From: Candidatus Altimarinota bacterium
GTDB lineage: Bacteria > Patescibacteriota > Gracilibacteria > UBA4473
Reading direction: 5' to 3'
Length of the DNA: 39,616 nt
Assembly: GCA_021735575.1 (NCBI GenBank)
Contig: JAIPGU010000002.1
Span: forward strand, 1-39,616
This document shows positions 13,727-22,599 of the stretch, piece after piece (the first letter of the stretch is position 1; every line of letters starts with the position of its first letter). The position numbers and the translations under genes are program-made. The notes below the pieces were generated by a model. The model was not told the DNA's origin. It worked only from the letters and a program-made list of their open reading frames with translations, and made no database searches.

Positions 13727-16336
13727 TTACTGAACTGCTTCTGCCGCTAACACTCCTATTTTCGCGGCTTGTTCTCGTGTGAGAGGATCATTCGGTCCGA
13801 AGCGTTTTCCATTTAAACCTGTTTGCTCGTACCCAGAAACAATTCCATTTTCCACCGCCCACACGATCGCTGGCACATAGTCCGCTCTCACTGGCACATC
13901 AGTAAATCCTGAATCCATTCCTTGATATTGGCTCAAATCAACTTCTGCCGCTCGAGCCAAGAGAGAAATTGCATTCGCACGGGAAATAGTACTGTGAGGA
14001 GCTCCCTCTACTTCCAAGCCAGCGCTGGCTGCCGCATGGAAGTATGGAGTAGACCAATCTCCCGTGGCAGTTCCCGAAGTATCGTATCCAAAGAGACGAA
14101 GCGCAATCGCCAATGTCTGAGCGGTTGTCAGTTGATCCGTTGGTCCAAATTTCCCAGAACCATCGGCATATCCTGTCATCAAGTTTGCCGCAGATGCGCG
14201 ACGAATGTAATCTGCCGACCAAGTGGACGACGACACATCATTGAAGTTCTTCGGCGTTCCTTCCGTAAAGGCTCGTACTTTTTCCATAGCTGCCATTTTT
14301 CTTGCATTTTGTCCCATCCCCACAGATTGTTGAGTCGTTTCTGGAGCAGTTTGTTCTGTAGAAGAAGTGCTTCCTTGTGCAGATGTCCCCTCTGTTGACC
14401 CTGTTGTCGTTGCTGTACCAACGGTAACCGTGTGTGTTTCTTCTGTATAACACATATCACTGCTCCCCTGGCTTGGAACTGAAGCAAACATGGAAACCGA
14501 ACCAACTGACGAAGGAACTTCTACTACAAGCGTTCCTACCCCATATCGTATATCAATATCATTCACTGGTACTTGCGTACCGTTTAATTTTATTGTCATG
14601 GCATTCTTCGCCGTGAAAAAATTAGACAACACCTGCGAGTTTTGTTTTGGTTTAATCTCAAAAGAAGCCTTTCCTATTTCAGAAGAAGTAAAATTTAAAA
14701 GCTCTGGCGGCATACATTCTACTACTCGGTTTGATGATCCCCCTCCTCCCCAAATTCCGAAAGTAGAAGCTTGCACAGCTGATCCATCAGCAATAGCAAC
14801 AAGATTATTTCCTGCCAAATCATCTATCACAGCGGTTGTTGCTCGTATATAACTATTCACAAGAGCCATAACTAAACTGGTATCATTTCTCAACGCCAGA
14901 TAATCGGTAGCACTGAGCGTAACCACAATGGATGCTCCGTTCGCAGAAGCTGTAGTGCTATCAGTAAGCGTGTAAGAAGTAGTTGCCGTTGCCGCGTCCT
15001 GAAAAGTTATTCCTGTTACCGTAAGCGTGGCAGCATCCACTGACTCAGTAAAATTTAACGTAGCTGTTTTTGTCCCTGCCGCCATATCGAGTGTCCATGT
15101 AAGAATCTGTGGATTCGCTTTATCGGTCATTGCTACACTCGATTGATCAAGGGAACTGTTTCCCACCGCCAAATCGTCGATCATATCCGCCGCCACCGCA
15201 TCAAAGGTAGGCGAACCAGTAATATTTGTCGTATTTGCCGTACCACCCGCGATAGCCAGAGTAATCCATCGATCATCCACCGCCGCATCAAGCGCAACTG
15301 TCCCTGCGGCAACGATTGCCGCCGTTGTCAGCGTTCCACCGGCACTGATCGTGGAAGACTTATTCAAATATGATGAATCATCCACATTTTCTGTAAAGAT
15401 GAGCACTAAATGGTCAATCGTTCCATTCGAATCGTTATCATAATAATTTGCGCCCGTAATAAAAGGCGCGGCTCCGTCAATAAAAGTTACTTGTGCCTCT
15501 GCCTTTGGCGTAGTATTTTCATTGGTTCCATCTGTCAACGAGAAATTTGCGTTTCCATCCACTGATGTAATCTCAATTGTTCCCGCATTTTCAGAGGTAT
15601 CAAATGCTGACGACTCCGTTCCAAGTAACACTGTTACAGAGGAGGCAACTCCCGTGATAAGGTCCGTCGTAACACCTCCAAACGCTGCAGCAGTAAAGTC
15701 TCCGACATTACTCAATGTGAGATTGTCTGCTGCCATCACACTCGCCACATCCAATGTTTCTGAAAAGGTGATCAAAAAACGATCTATTTTCCCATCTGTA
15801 TCGCCATCTTGATAGGTCGCGCTCTTTATCTGTGGCGCTGCTCCATCATTTTCCGTATCGGTCGCATCATTATCTCCGGTTGCCGTCGCCACCAGTTGTG
15901 TATCAGCGCCATCATTATATTCAATTCCCGCATCCACTCCTTGTTGAACGTAAATAAATTCCAAATCCGCATTCAAAGTATCAACCGTTAAATCCGTATC
16001 ACCTTCAGTCAAATCCACATTCAGCACCAAAGGATCGGAAGAAGCGTTCACAAAATCAGTCGTTGCCGCGACAGTTACTGCACCAACCCCATCATTCACC
16101 GTTATTCCATCAAGACTATGAAGCGCTGCAGTATTAGTGGAATCATTATCGATTGTCACCTGAATACGATCTATCTTTCCATTCGCATTCGTATCAAGCA
16201 ATGTGATGTCTGTTATTACATTATCCGCCGCAAAAGCGCTGGACACAAAAAAGAAAGAAAAGAGAAACGCAGGCAGAAGTTTCCAGAGGGAAATATTGCG
16301 TGCGTACTGCTGAAAGCGGTGAAAGACACCTATCAT
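13727..16336 (-). CDS. Secreted S-layer-like protein with SLH domains and repeated Ig-like modules
   Basis: This 869-residue protein has an N-terminal signal peptide (hydrophobic LLPAFLFSFFFVSSAFA, likely cleaved before ADNV). About four beta-rich modules of roughly 120 residues follow. The first three carry a calcium-loop-like signature: DTNANGKIDRIQVTI near 47, DGDTDGKIDRFLITF near 175, and DNDSNGTIDHLVLIF near 298. The fourth (near 410) keeps the ATLNFTESVD strand but not the loop. After a Thr/Ser-rich linker (about 640-690), SLH motifs follow: FNDVSSSTWSADYIRRASA, then WSTPYFHAAASAGL, then FTDVPVRADYVPAIVWAVENGIVSGY. SLH domains usually anchor proteins to cell-wall polymers, so this is a surface or S-layer protein. 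It is monocistronic with a long leader. Confidence 0.9.
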   Translation of the reverse strand: MIGVFHRFQQYARNISLWKLLPAFLFSFFFVSSAFAADNVITDITLLDTNANGKIDRIQVTIDNDSTNTAALHSLDGITVNDGVGAVTVAATTDFVNASSDPLVLNVDLTEGDTDLTVDTLNADLEFIYVQQGVDAGIEYNDGADTQLVATATGDNDATDTENDGAAPQIKSATYQDGDTDGKIDRFLITFSETLDVASVMAADNLTLSNVGDFTAAAFGGVTTDLITGVASSVTVLLGTESSAFDTSENAGTIEITSVDGNANFSLTDGTNENTTPKAEAQVTFIDGAAPFITGANYYDNDSNGTIDHLVLIFTENVDDSSYLNKSSTISAGGTLTTAAIVAAGTVALDAAVDDRWITLAIAGGTANTTNITGSPTFDAVAADMIDDLAVGNSSLDQSSVAMTDKANPQILTWTLDMAAGTKTATLNFTESVDAATLTVTGITFQDAATATTSYTLTDSTTASANGASIVVTLSATDYLALRNDTSLVMALVNSYIRATTAVIDDLAGNNLVAIADGSAVQASTFGIWGGGGSSNRVVECMPPELLNFTSSEIGKASFEIKPKQNSQVLSNFFTAKNAMTIKLNGTQVPVNDIDIRYGVGTLVVEVPSSVGSVSMFASVPSQGSSDMCYTEETHTVTVGTATTTGSTEGTSAQGSTSSTEQTAPETTQQSVGMGQNARKMAAMEKVRAFTEGTPKNFNDVSSSTWSADYIRRASAANLMTGYADGSGKFGPTDQLTTAQTLAIALRLFGYDTSGTATGDWSTPYFHAAASAGLEVEGAPHSTISRANAISLLARAAEVDLSQYQGMDSGFTDVPVRADYVPAIVWAVENGIVSGYEQTGLNGKRFGPNDPLTREQAAKIGVLAAEAVQ

Positions 16337-16427
16337 GGAGAAGAATAAGAAAAAAGGACACCCCCCTTCTTTGAAAGTTCGTTGTGAGAGGATAACGTTC
16401 CCATAACTTTTATGTTTATTTCCGTGA

Positions 16428-16454
16428 AGTATAGCGATTGGTTTGCAATGTCAA
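16428..16454 (-). promoter_or_regulatory. Promoter of the SLH protein gene
   Basis: TTGACA (16449-16454) and TATACT (16428-16433) on the minus strand are 15 nt apart. The predicted leader is about 85 nt, unlike the leaderless pattern elsewhere in the window. Confidence 0.55.
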
Positions 16455-16510
16455 AGTTTTTTGTCTTGTTCTTTCTCAATTTTTTCATTCTTTCTTCATT
16501 TTTGAAAGAA

Positions 16511-17380
16511 CTATCGTTCCTGCATTTTCACCGCCAGTGTTTCCACTTCTTGCCCTGCCATAGCTTTGCCAAGCCCTTCCGATATTTCCGCTAATTTTTT
16601 GGAATCACGATAATGAATCACTGCTTCGACCATGGCTTTGGCTGTTTTTTGGGGGTTTTCAGATTTAAAAATCCCCGATCCCACAAATACCCCTTCTGCT
16701 CCTAACTCCATCATAAGCGCGACATCAGCGGGAGTAGCGATTCCTCCTGCCGCAAAATTCACCACCGGCAATTTTTTCTCCTTATGTATTGCTTCGAGCA
16801 ACTCCAACCGAAAGCCTGTTTTTTTTGCATACGCCACAAGTGCTTTTCGAGACATTTTTGTGACACTTTGGATTTGCAACTGTATTGCGCGCATATGACG
16901 CACCGCTTCTACGACATTGCCGGTTCCGGCTTCCCCTTTGGTACGAATCATTGCCGCCCCTTCCTGTATACGCCGTAATGCTTGTTCCAAATCTATGGCT
17001 CCACAAACAAAAGGGATCTGAAATTGAGATTTATCAATATGGGCACTTTCATCTGCCGGAGTGAGAACCTCTGACTCATCAATAAAATCAACTTCTAACG
17101 CTTCCAAAATGTGCGCTTCGGCGAAATGCCCGATACGCACCTTTGCCATAACTGGGATTGTTACCGCTTTCTGGATTTCTCGAATCATCTTGGGATCGCT
17201 CATGCGAGCCACTCCTCCGTCCCAACGAATATCGGCGGGGACTCTTTCGAGCGCCATAACAGCGCACGCTCCAGCGCTTTCGGCAATACAAGCCTCTTCT
17301 ACTGTTGTGACATCCATGATGACACCTCCTTTGAGCATCTGAGCCAAATTTTTACCGAGCGCGTAAGAATCTTTTTTCAT
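16511..17380 (-). CDS. pdxS: Pyridoxal 5'-phosphate synthase subunit PdxS
   Basis: PdxS condenses ribose 5-phosphate, glyceraldehyde 3-phosphate and ammonia into PLP. The 289-residue (beta/alpha)8 barrel is full length. It has [39 protein letters not shown], and the first catalytic lysine in [10 protein letters not shown]. The second lysine lies in [18 protein letters not shown], and [20 protein letters not shown] binds phosphate. It lies 27 nt downstream of its glutaminase partner pdxT on the same strand. Complete PLP synthase is notable in a lineage that usually imports cofactors. Confidence 0.97.
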   Translation of the reverse strand: MKKDSYALGKNLAQMLKGGVIMDVTTVEEACIAESAGACAVMALERVPADIRWDGGVARMSDPKMIREIQKAVTIPVMAKVRIGHFAEAHILEALEVDFIDESEVLTPADESAHIDKSQFQIPFVCGAIDLEQALRRIQEGAAMIRTKGEAGTGNVVEAVRHMRAIQLQIQSVTKMSRKALVAYAKKTGFRLELLEAIHKEKKLPVVNFAAGGIATPADVALMMELGAEGVFVGSGIFKSENPQKTAKAMVEAVIHYRDSKKLAEISEGLGKAMAGQEVETLAVKMQER

Positions 17381-17407
17381 ATTCGTTGGCAGGAGTGTAG
17401 CGGAAAA

Positions 17408-17977
17408 TTAGAATTGAGAGAAAAAATATTCATGCATCGTCGAAGACTCAGTCAGCTCCGGATGAAACGTGGAAATTAAGACGTTTTCATTCCGACACAA
17501 TATTGGTTCTCCTTCATAAGAAGCCAAAATTCGAACCCCTTTCCCTACTCGAACAATGCGAGGCGCACGAATAAACACCGCTGGGATATTTCCTTCTCCT
17601 CCTTGTACGGAAATGAGGGTAGAAAACGAATCCATCTGACGTCCGTATGCATTTCGTTCCAAATCCACATCAATACAATCCAGGGAATATGGAGATGCTT
17701 TTTTCCCGAGGAGTATGGCTCCCGCGCATGTACCCCACAATTTCAAATTTCCTTTTTCATTCTGCTTTTCACAAAACGCATCAAGTCCCGTACTCACCAT
17801 ATGGTGTCCGATCACCGTACTTTCTCCTCCGGGGATAATAAGATGCGTCAGATCTTTCGCATCCTGAAGTGACAAAACTCGTTTTACAGCAACACCCAAT
17901 CTCTCACCCACTAATATGTGCTCTTCTATTCCCCCCTGAAAAGCCACAACCCCCACTTGAACATTTCGTCTCTCCAT
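17408..17977 (-). CDS. pdxT: Pyridoxal 5'-phosphate synthase glutaminase subunit PdxT
   Basis: PdxT hydrolyses glutamine and channels ammonia to PdxS. The class I glutaminase features are intact: VVAFQGGIEEHI near the start, LIIPGGESTVIG, the nucleophile Cys in LWGTCAGAILLG near residue 83, and the catalytic His-Glu in STFHPELTES near residue 173. The 189-residue length is typical. It starts 3 nt after the stop of the preceding membrane-anchored gene and precedes pdxS, forming one operon. Confidence 0.97.
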   Translation of the reverse strand: MERRNVQVGVVAFQGGIEEHILVGERLGVAVKRVLSLQDAKDLTHLIIPGGESTVIGHHMVSTGLDAFCEKQNEKGNLKLWGTCAGAILLGKKASPYSLDCIDVDLERNAYGRQMDSFSTLISVQGGEGNIPAVFIRAPRIVRVGKGVRILASYEGEPILCRNENVLISTFHPELTESSTMHEYFFSQF

Positions 17978-17980
17978 CGT

Positions 17981-18577
17981 TCAGTAGCATAATGCATCAA
18001 GCGTAACATTTCCCGCAAAACGCACTTCCGATACCTTGTACTCTGGAAAAACCGAGTCATCATCCTGAATCAAAGTGCTTGGCAAATGAAAAATATGATA
18101 AGGCTGCTTTTTGGAAAACTGCAACTCTCGTGCAAAAGTAGCCCTGCTTTTTTGCCGATTGATACCAGTAACAGTCACTACCGGTATTTCTTCCTGAGCA
18201 ATGGAAACCGGATCCGATTTGAGCACCAAGCGAACTCCATTCTGACAAGTATTTTCCGGAATAACGTACTCTTCTTCTGCTATTTTGCGCCCCAAAATCA
18301 ACGGAAATTCACTATTTTGCTTCATGAGTACCCCCCTCTCTAATTTTGATTCCAGAGAAACAAGAGCATTCGCTATAATGCTCTCGAAAGTCTCATTTTC
18401 AACACCGTCTTCCGCAACCGCTCCCAATTCTTCCACTGTCGCCCCCTCCCCTTCGATCAAAGAAGTACGAAAAGCAACAATCGGATTCTGCCCTTGTCGT
18501 ATATTTTGACTCCACACAAAGAGTCCCAATACCAAAAAAACACCTCCCACAACCGGCCAAAAAAATTTGTTCTTCAT
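17981..18577 (-). CDS. Membrane-anchored hypothetical protein, first gene of the pdx operon
   Basis: I do not recognise this 198-residue protein. One N-terminal membrane anchor (FFWPVVGGVFLVLGLFVWSQ, residues 4-24) is followed by an extracytoplasmic domain of about 170 residues, mixed alpha and beta. The domain has two cysteines (NTCQNG and the C-terminal LDALCY) that could form a disulfide. I chose the ATG at 18577, 7 nt after a -10 box, over the GTG directly before it. It sits immediately upstream of pdxT and divergently from tspO. A link to PLP metabolism is suggested only by position. Confidence 0.75.
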   Translation of the reverse strand: MKNKFFWPVVGGVFLVLGLFVWSQNIRQGQNPIVAFRTSLIEGEGATVEELGAVAEDGVENETFESIIANALVSLESKLERGVLMKQNSEFPLILGRKIAEEEYVIPENTCQNGVRLVLKSDPVSIAQEEIPVVTVTGINRQKSRATFARELQFSKKQPYHIFHLPSTLIQDDDSVFPEYKVSEVRFAGNVTLDALCY

Positions 18578-18584
18578 CACGTTT

Positions 18585-18612
18585 ATGGTATCTCGCTTTG
18601 AAAAAAAATCAA
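18585..18612 (-). promoter_or_regulatory. Leaderless promoter of the pdx operon
   Basis: TTGATT (18607-18612), a 16-nt spacer and TACCAT (18585-18590) on the minus strand lie 7 nt before the ATG at 18577. It drives the anchored hypothetical gene, pdxT and pdxS. Confidence 0.65.
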
Positions 18613-18651
18613 AATATTCGTCTTCACGAGAACAAAGAGTAAACTAGGCGT

Positions 18652-19050
18652 ATGGATCAAGTATCGCTCTGGTACGCTTCTCTCGACAAACCATTTTTCT
18701 CTCCTCCGTCTTGGGTGTTCGGTCCCGTATGGTTCTGTCTTTATATCCTTATTTTTATCAGTTTCAGTTCCGTATTATGGCTTTTCTTAAAAAGAAAAAT
18801 CCCATTTTTCGTCGCCCTTCCCTTTTTTATTAATATCTCAGCGAATCTTGCGTTTGCACCTCTTCAATTTCAATTGCAAAACAACTGGCTCTCACTCCTC
18901 GATATTCTTATTATTCTAGGAACTCTCATTTGGGCTATGAAAGTTATTTATCCTCTAAAACGCTGGATTTTTATTTTTCAAATACCCTATTTACTCTGGG
19001 TCGCATTTGCCACTCTTTTGCAAATTTCTATCACATTTTTAAACCTGTGA
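18652..19050 (+). CDS. tspO: TspO/MBR family membrane protein
   Basis: TspO proteins are five-helix membrane proteins that bind porphyrins and related ligands; their bacterial function is debated. The signature near the N-terminus, WYASLDKPFFSPPSWVFGPVWFCLYILI, matches the family (W-Y-x-x-L-x-K-P...PP-W-V-F-x-P-V-W). Later helices contain LAFAPLQFQLQNNWLSLLDILII and PYLLWVAFATLLQISI, including the expected aromatic positions. The 132-residue length is slightly short of the usual 155. A TAAACT -10-like box lies 6 nt before the ATG, with a weak -35. Confidence 0.9.
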   Translation: MDQVSLWYASLDKPFFSPPSWVFGPVWFCLYILIFISFSSVLWLFLKRKIPFFVALPFFINISANLAFAPLQFQLQNNWLSLLDILIILGTLIWAMKVIYPLKRWIFIFQIPYLLWVAFATLLQISITFLNL

Positions 19051-19342
19051 AGCTCCTCGGGCTTACGCCCGAGGTATCTAATTATTTTACCCAGCCTTCG
19101 TTCGCCATATGGCGAACTACGGCGGGTTTATTCGCCTTTGTGCCGCGAAATCCGCCGTCTTGTCCGCCGAAGTCTTGACGAAGGTCGGAAGCAAATCTTC
19201 TTTCTGTCTACTTTTATAATGATTGCAAACGCATTCATCCCCGAGCTAACGCTCGGGGTTTTCTGCGTAGGCGGATAAAAAAATATTGGAATCTATTTTT
19301 TTGTGCTACCATAAGCGAAACAAACACTTACCATATTTCTTC
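19051..19342. repeat. Intergenic hairpin cluster downstream of tspO
   Basis: No gene is seen. Hairpins CCTCGGGC/GCCCGAGG (19055-19074) and CCCCGAGC/GCTCGGGG (19240-19259) with four-base loops frame the region and could terminate tspO. Between them are GTTCGCCATATGGCGAAC and several GCCG-rich inverted repeats. Parts (GAAGCTCCTCGGGCT and TCTGCGTAGGCGGATAAA) recur in the opposite order at 23625-23660. Confidence 0.6.
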
Positions 19343-19669
19343 ATGATTTTCCTTAAAAAACACCACCCGACTCACAAAAAATATTCTTCTATTGCACTCT
19401 TGTTCGCACTCATTCCGGCGCTTATTTGGCTTGATATGATGTATGCTTTATTTCGAGAATACATTTTGATTCCGTTGTATTATTCTCTCCCCGACAGTGC
19501 TTATGTCACTGTTATGTTAGTTTTTCCAGTGATTGCTCTCGTTTTCGCAACCATTGGGCATCTCCAAACCCCGAAAAAAACAAGAGACTACGGACTCGGA
19601 GTTATGGTGCTCTCGATTATTTTGGTTATACTGATGGCCCTTGCCTTCTCTCCTTTACGCGAGGGGTAG
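19343..19669 (+). CDS. Hypothetical protein with three membrane helices
   Basis: This 108-residue unknown protein has a basic N-terminus (MIFLKKHHPTHKKYSS) and hydrophobic segments at about residues 18-36, 53-70 and 82-103. An internal LQTPKKTRDYGLG loop separates the last two. I chose the ATG at 19343 because TACCAT lies 8 nt before it and the family-like basic start begins there; an earlier in-frame start is possible. It ends 8 nt before rsmA and is probably cotranscribed. Function unknown. Confidence 0.65.
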   Translation: MIFLKKHHPTHKKYSSIALLFALIPALIWLDMMYALFREYILIPLYYSLPDSAYVTVMLVFPVIALVFATIGHLQTPKKTRDYGLGVMVLSIILVILMALAFSPLREG

Positions 19670-19677
19670 TATCTCCG

Positions 19678-20505
19678 ATGATAAAAAAAAAGTTTGCGAA
19701 AAAATCCCTTGGACAAAACTTCTTACACTCCGTTGAAGTACGAGATCACATCCTGCAAGAAGCGGGAGATATTTGCGGAAAAAACATTTTGGAAATCGGT
19801 CCGGGACTTGGCTTTCTTACGACCAAGCTTCTCCAAAAAAAAGCAAACGTAACAGCCGTAGAACTCGACCGAAGAGCCGCTACCATGCTCCGAGAAGACC
19901 TGGCACAGAAGAAAAATTTCTTGCTTCTGGAAGAAGATATTCTCCACACAACCTTCGACACGCTCCCCTTTCCCCGAGGAAATAATGCATCGTCTGACCC
20001 ATATGCCATTATTGCCAATATTCCTTATAATATTACATCTCCCCTCCTCCGGAAAATTTTCTCTGCCACTACTAAAAAACCAGACTATGCTCTCCTTATG
20101 GTACAATATGAAGTAGCAAAAAAAATAGCCGTCGATCCGAAAGACACGAAAAAACCCAAACATTCATTACTTTCTTTATCGGTCGAGATATTTGCTGAGA
20201 GCGAATTCCTTTTCAAAGTCGGACGAGAAAACTTCAATCCCGTTCCAAAGGTTGATTCCGCCGTCATACGCATAACAACGCGAAAAAAACAATGTGTCTC
20301 TGCGTCCATGGAACATGATTTTTTCAACGTCCTTCACGCCGGATTTTCCAGAAAACGAAAAAAAATCGGGAATGTCCTCGGACCATGTCTTGGAATTCCA
20401 AGCGAAGTATTGCTCGGCAATATCGATCCCAACAGACGCGCTGAGACCCTCAGTGTGCCGGAATGGATCACTATCACCCAGAATTTTCAAAAAGAAAAAT
20501 CGTAA
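19678..20505 (+). CDS. rsmA: 16S rRNA dimethyladenosine transferase RsmA (KsgA)
   Basis: RsmA dimethylates two adjacent adenosines in the 3' terminal hairpin of 16S rRNA, a late ribosome-assembly checkpoint. The sequence starts KKSLGQNFLHS. It has the SAM-binding LEIGPGLGFLTTKLL, the acidic VELDRR, and the target-base motif NIPYNITSPLL. The C-terminal domain includes VPKVDSAVI and AGFSRKRKKIGNVL. The 275-residue length is normal. It follows a small membrane protein gene by 8 nt and precedes another rRNA methyltransferase-like gene. Confidence 0.97.
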   Translation: MIKKKFAKKSLGQNFLHSVEVRDHILQEAGDICGKNILEIGPGLGFLTTKLLQKKANVTAVELDRRAATMLREDLAQKKNFLLLEEDILHTTFDTLPFPRGNNASSDPYAIIANIPYNITSPLLRKIFSATTKKPDYALLMVQYEVAKKIAVDPKDTKKPKHSLLSLSVEIFAESEFLFKVGRENFNPVPKVDSAVIRITTRKKQCVSASMEHDFFNVLHAGFSRKRKKIGNVLGPCLGIPSEVLLGNIDPNRRAETLSVPEWITITQNFQKEKS

Positions 20506-20571
20506 GAACAGAGGAATGCTCTGTTCCTACATCCTAGAGGCGAAATAGAACGCATCAAAAAAATCATTCTT

Positions 20572-22035
20572 ATGAACAAATTTCCAAAAAGATTCCAAGA
20601 ACGTATCCACGAGCTACTTCCGCAAAAGGAATGGAACGATTTTTTCCATAAAGCCACCGAACCACTGCCTCGAACTATCCGTATTGCCACCGATTCCAAA
20701 TTAATACAACACACACCATCTGACTGGCAATTATCTCCCGTTTCGGAAATGTCGGAAGTATTTTTTATCGAAAGAACAAACCAACGTGAAGTTCCTCTTG
20801 GGAAAACATTGGAGCATTTTTCGGGGGAAATATATGTTGCCTCTCTTTCTTCTCTTTTATCCGTCCACGTTCTTGATCCAAAACCCGGCGAACGAATTCT
20901 CGACCTTGCTGCCGCTCCCGGCTCCAAAACCACCTTTATCGCGGATAAAATGGGTCACTCAGGCGTGCTGGTAGCGAATGAGCCAAGTTCTTCTCGTTCG
21001 GCAAAACTCAGCGCAAACTTAAATCGAATGGGTGTTTCCAATTGTGTTCTTCTCCAACAAGATGGTGCCTCACTGGACCGAATGTTTGGGGAGGAATTTG
21101 ACCGAATACTTCTTGATGCACCCTGTAGCTCGGAAGGATTTGGAAGAAAAAAATCAGATTTTTTTCAAAAAAGTTGGACCGAACGCACGATATTAGAATC
21201 CGCAAAACTTCAAAGAAAACTTATATTTTCCGCTTTTAATATGCTTTCCCCTGGTGGCACAATGGTCTACTCCACCTGCACCTCCGCTCCAGAAGAAAAC
21301 GAAATGATTGTCCAACATCTCCTAGAAAAGTATCCTTCCCACGTCGAAATTCTTCCTATTGACCTAGGAACTATTCCACACAAAAAAGGAATTTCCTCTT
21401 TTTTGGAACAAAAAGCTTGTCCCCGACTCCGATCCGGGATCAGTTCAAAAGTGTCAAACAATGTGCGACGCATTTTCCCTCATCTATCAACTGACAGGTG
21501 GGATTCCGAAATTTTCTTTTTAGCAAAAATACGGAAACGCGCTTCCCTCTTTCTTCCTCCTCCGTCTTTTATACAAAGACAAAATGCCAGTACTGTTCTG
21601 CAAAAAAAACAAAGCGCAACCATTATTGCCCGGACGGCGAAATACTTCGGAATGGAACGGTCTCTTTTTGAAAAATATGTTCTCACCGAACGAAATGGAA
21701 AATTATTCCTCAGCACAAAAGAAGCTGCGCAATTCGCCTCTTACAAGCAACACCAACGAGTAGGTCTTCCTTTTCTCGATCAGAACGGAGTTATCACATC
21801 CTCCTTTGCCATTCACTTTGGGAAATATGCTACGCAAAATACATTTTCCCTTTCTGAAGAAGAAAAAAACAGATGGCTCGAAGGATATGATTTGGAAATA
21901 ACATCGCCCAAAAACGTTCTTCCAAACGGAAGCGAAGTTCTCGTATTCTTTGAGAGATTTTGTCTTGGCTTGGGAAAAGTACAACAGGATGGGAAAAAAA
22001 TAAAAAACAAACTCGAAAGAAGCATTGTATTTTGA
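20572..22035 (+). CDS. RsmF/RsmB-like rRNA cytosine-5 methyltransferase
   Basis: The 487-residue protein is a NOL1/NOP2/Sun family m5C methyltransferase. It contains the SAM motif ILDLAAAPGSKTTFIADKMG near residue 105. The first catalytic cysteine lies in LLDAPCSSEG near residue 183, and the second in MVYSTCTSAPEENEMI near residue 228. The C-terminal 170 residues carry a second domain with a PUA-like end (LPNGSEVLVFFERFCLGLGKV), as in E. coli RsmF. By architecture I favour an RsmF-type 16S enzyme, but the exact target cytosine cannot be read from sequence. Confidence 0.9.
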   Translation: MNKFPKRFQERIHELLPQKEWNDFFHKATEPLPRTIRIATDSKLIQHTPSDWQLSPVSEMSEVFFIERTNQREVPLGKTLEHFSGEIYVASLSSLLSVHVLDPKPGERILDLAAAPGSKTTFIADKMGHSGVLVANEPSSSRSAKLSANLNRMGVSNCVLLQQDGASLDRMFGEEFDRILLDAPCSSEGFGRKKSDFFQKSWTERTILESAKLQRKLIFSAFNMLSPGGTMVYSTCTSAPEENEMIVQHLLEKYPSHVEILPIDLGTIPHKKGISSFLEQKACPRLRSGISSKVSNNVRRIFPHLSTDRWDSEIFFLAKIRKRASLFLPPPSFIQRQNASTVLQKKQSATIIARTAKYFGMERSLFEKYVLTERNGKLFLSTKEAAQFASYKQHQRVGLPFLDQNGVITSSFAIHFGKYATQNTFSLSEEEKNRWLEGYDLEITSPKNVLPNGSEVLVFFERFCLGLGKVQQDGKKIKNKLERSIVF

Positions 22036-22061
22036 CAGCAACGACCAAAATTTAGTAGGAT
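22032..22061 (+). promoter_or_regulatory. Leaderless promoter of the secreted basic protein gene
   Basis: TTGACA (22032-22037) and TAGGAT (22056-22061) are 18 nt apart, and the ATG at 22069 follows 7 nt later. The -35 overlaps the stop of the preceding methyltransferase gene. Confidence 0.6.
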
Positions 22062-22068
22062 GCGAGAG

Positions 22069-22572
22069 ATGAGAAGTTTTATTTTTGTATCCGGTCTCTT
22101 GCTCTCATTTTCGCTCCTTTCATCCGCTGAAGCAGCTTGGTGGGAAGACGTTTTTGAGCAAAGTCATGCAAGCCTTATCCAATACGAGAAACCGCGAAGC
22201 TCGGAAGTAAAAAGAAACATACGATCACGTATTACACCTCGATCTTTCTCCACAGAGAAAAAATCCCTTTCTCTTCGTTCTTCCGCCCCTCTTTTTGGTC
22301 CTGAAAAAAATCAACGAATCGGACTTGGAGCTATGAGAGAACGTCCGATTCCAAGACTTGGTATAAATTACAAATTCGAGCGGGAACTTCCGATGAGACG
22401 CATCAGCAATCTTGGATTTGGAGCCAGTTCTTACAAACAGCGTGTTCGAAATGAACGTGGGCGAGATAGAAGCAATGCTTCCGAACAGAAAGAGAATTAT
22501 TTACAAAACAAGAGGAATACTTTTAATCCGGAGAAACACGAAGCAGTTCCGTCACGTACAATGGAGCAGTGA
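22069..22572 (+). CDS. Secreted basic hypothetical protein
   Basis: This 167-residue unknown protein has a clear signal peptide (SFIFVSGLLLSFSLLSSAEA, likely cleaved before AWWEDV). The mature part is strongly basic, rich in Arg, Ser and Asn, without cysteines or obvious domains, and is probably disordered. I chose the ATG at 22069 over the one at 22060 because the latter overlaps the -10 box. The lipoprotein gene follows 27 nt downstream, so the two are likely one transcript and both are exported. Confidence 0.7.
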   Translation: MRSFIFVSGLLLSFSLLSSAEAAWWEDVFEQSHASLIQYEKPRSSEVKRNIRSRITPRSFSTEKKSLSLRSSAPLFGPEKNQRIGLGAMRERPIPRLGINYKFERELPMRRISNLGFGASSYKQRVRNERGRDRSNASEQKENYLQNKRNTFNPEKHEAVPSRTMEQ

Positions 22573-22599
22573 GTACATAAAAAATTTCTCCCAAAATTC

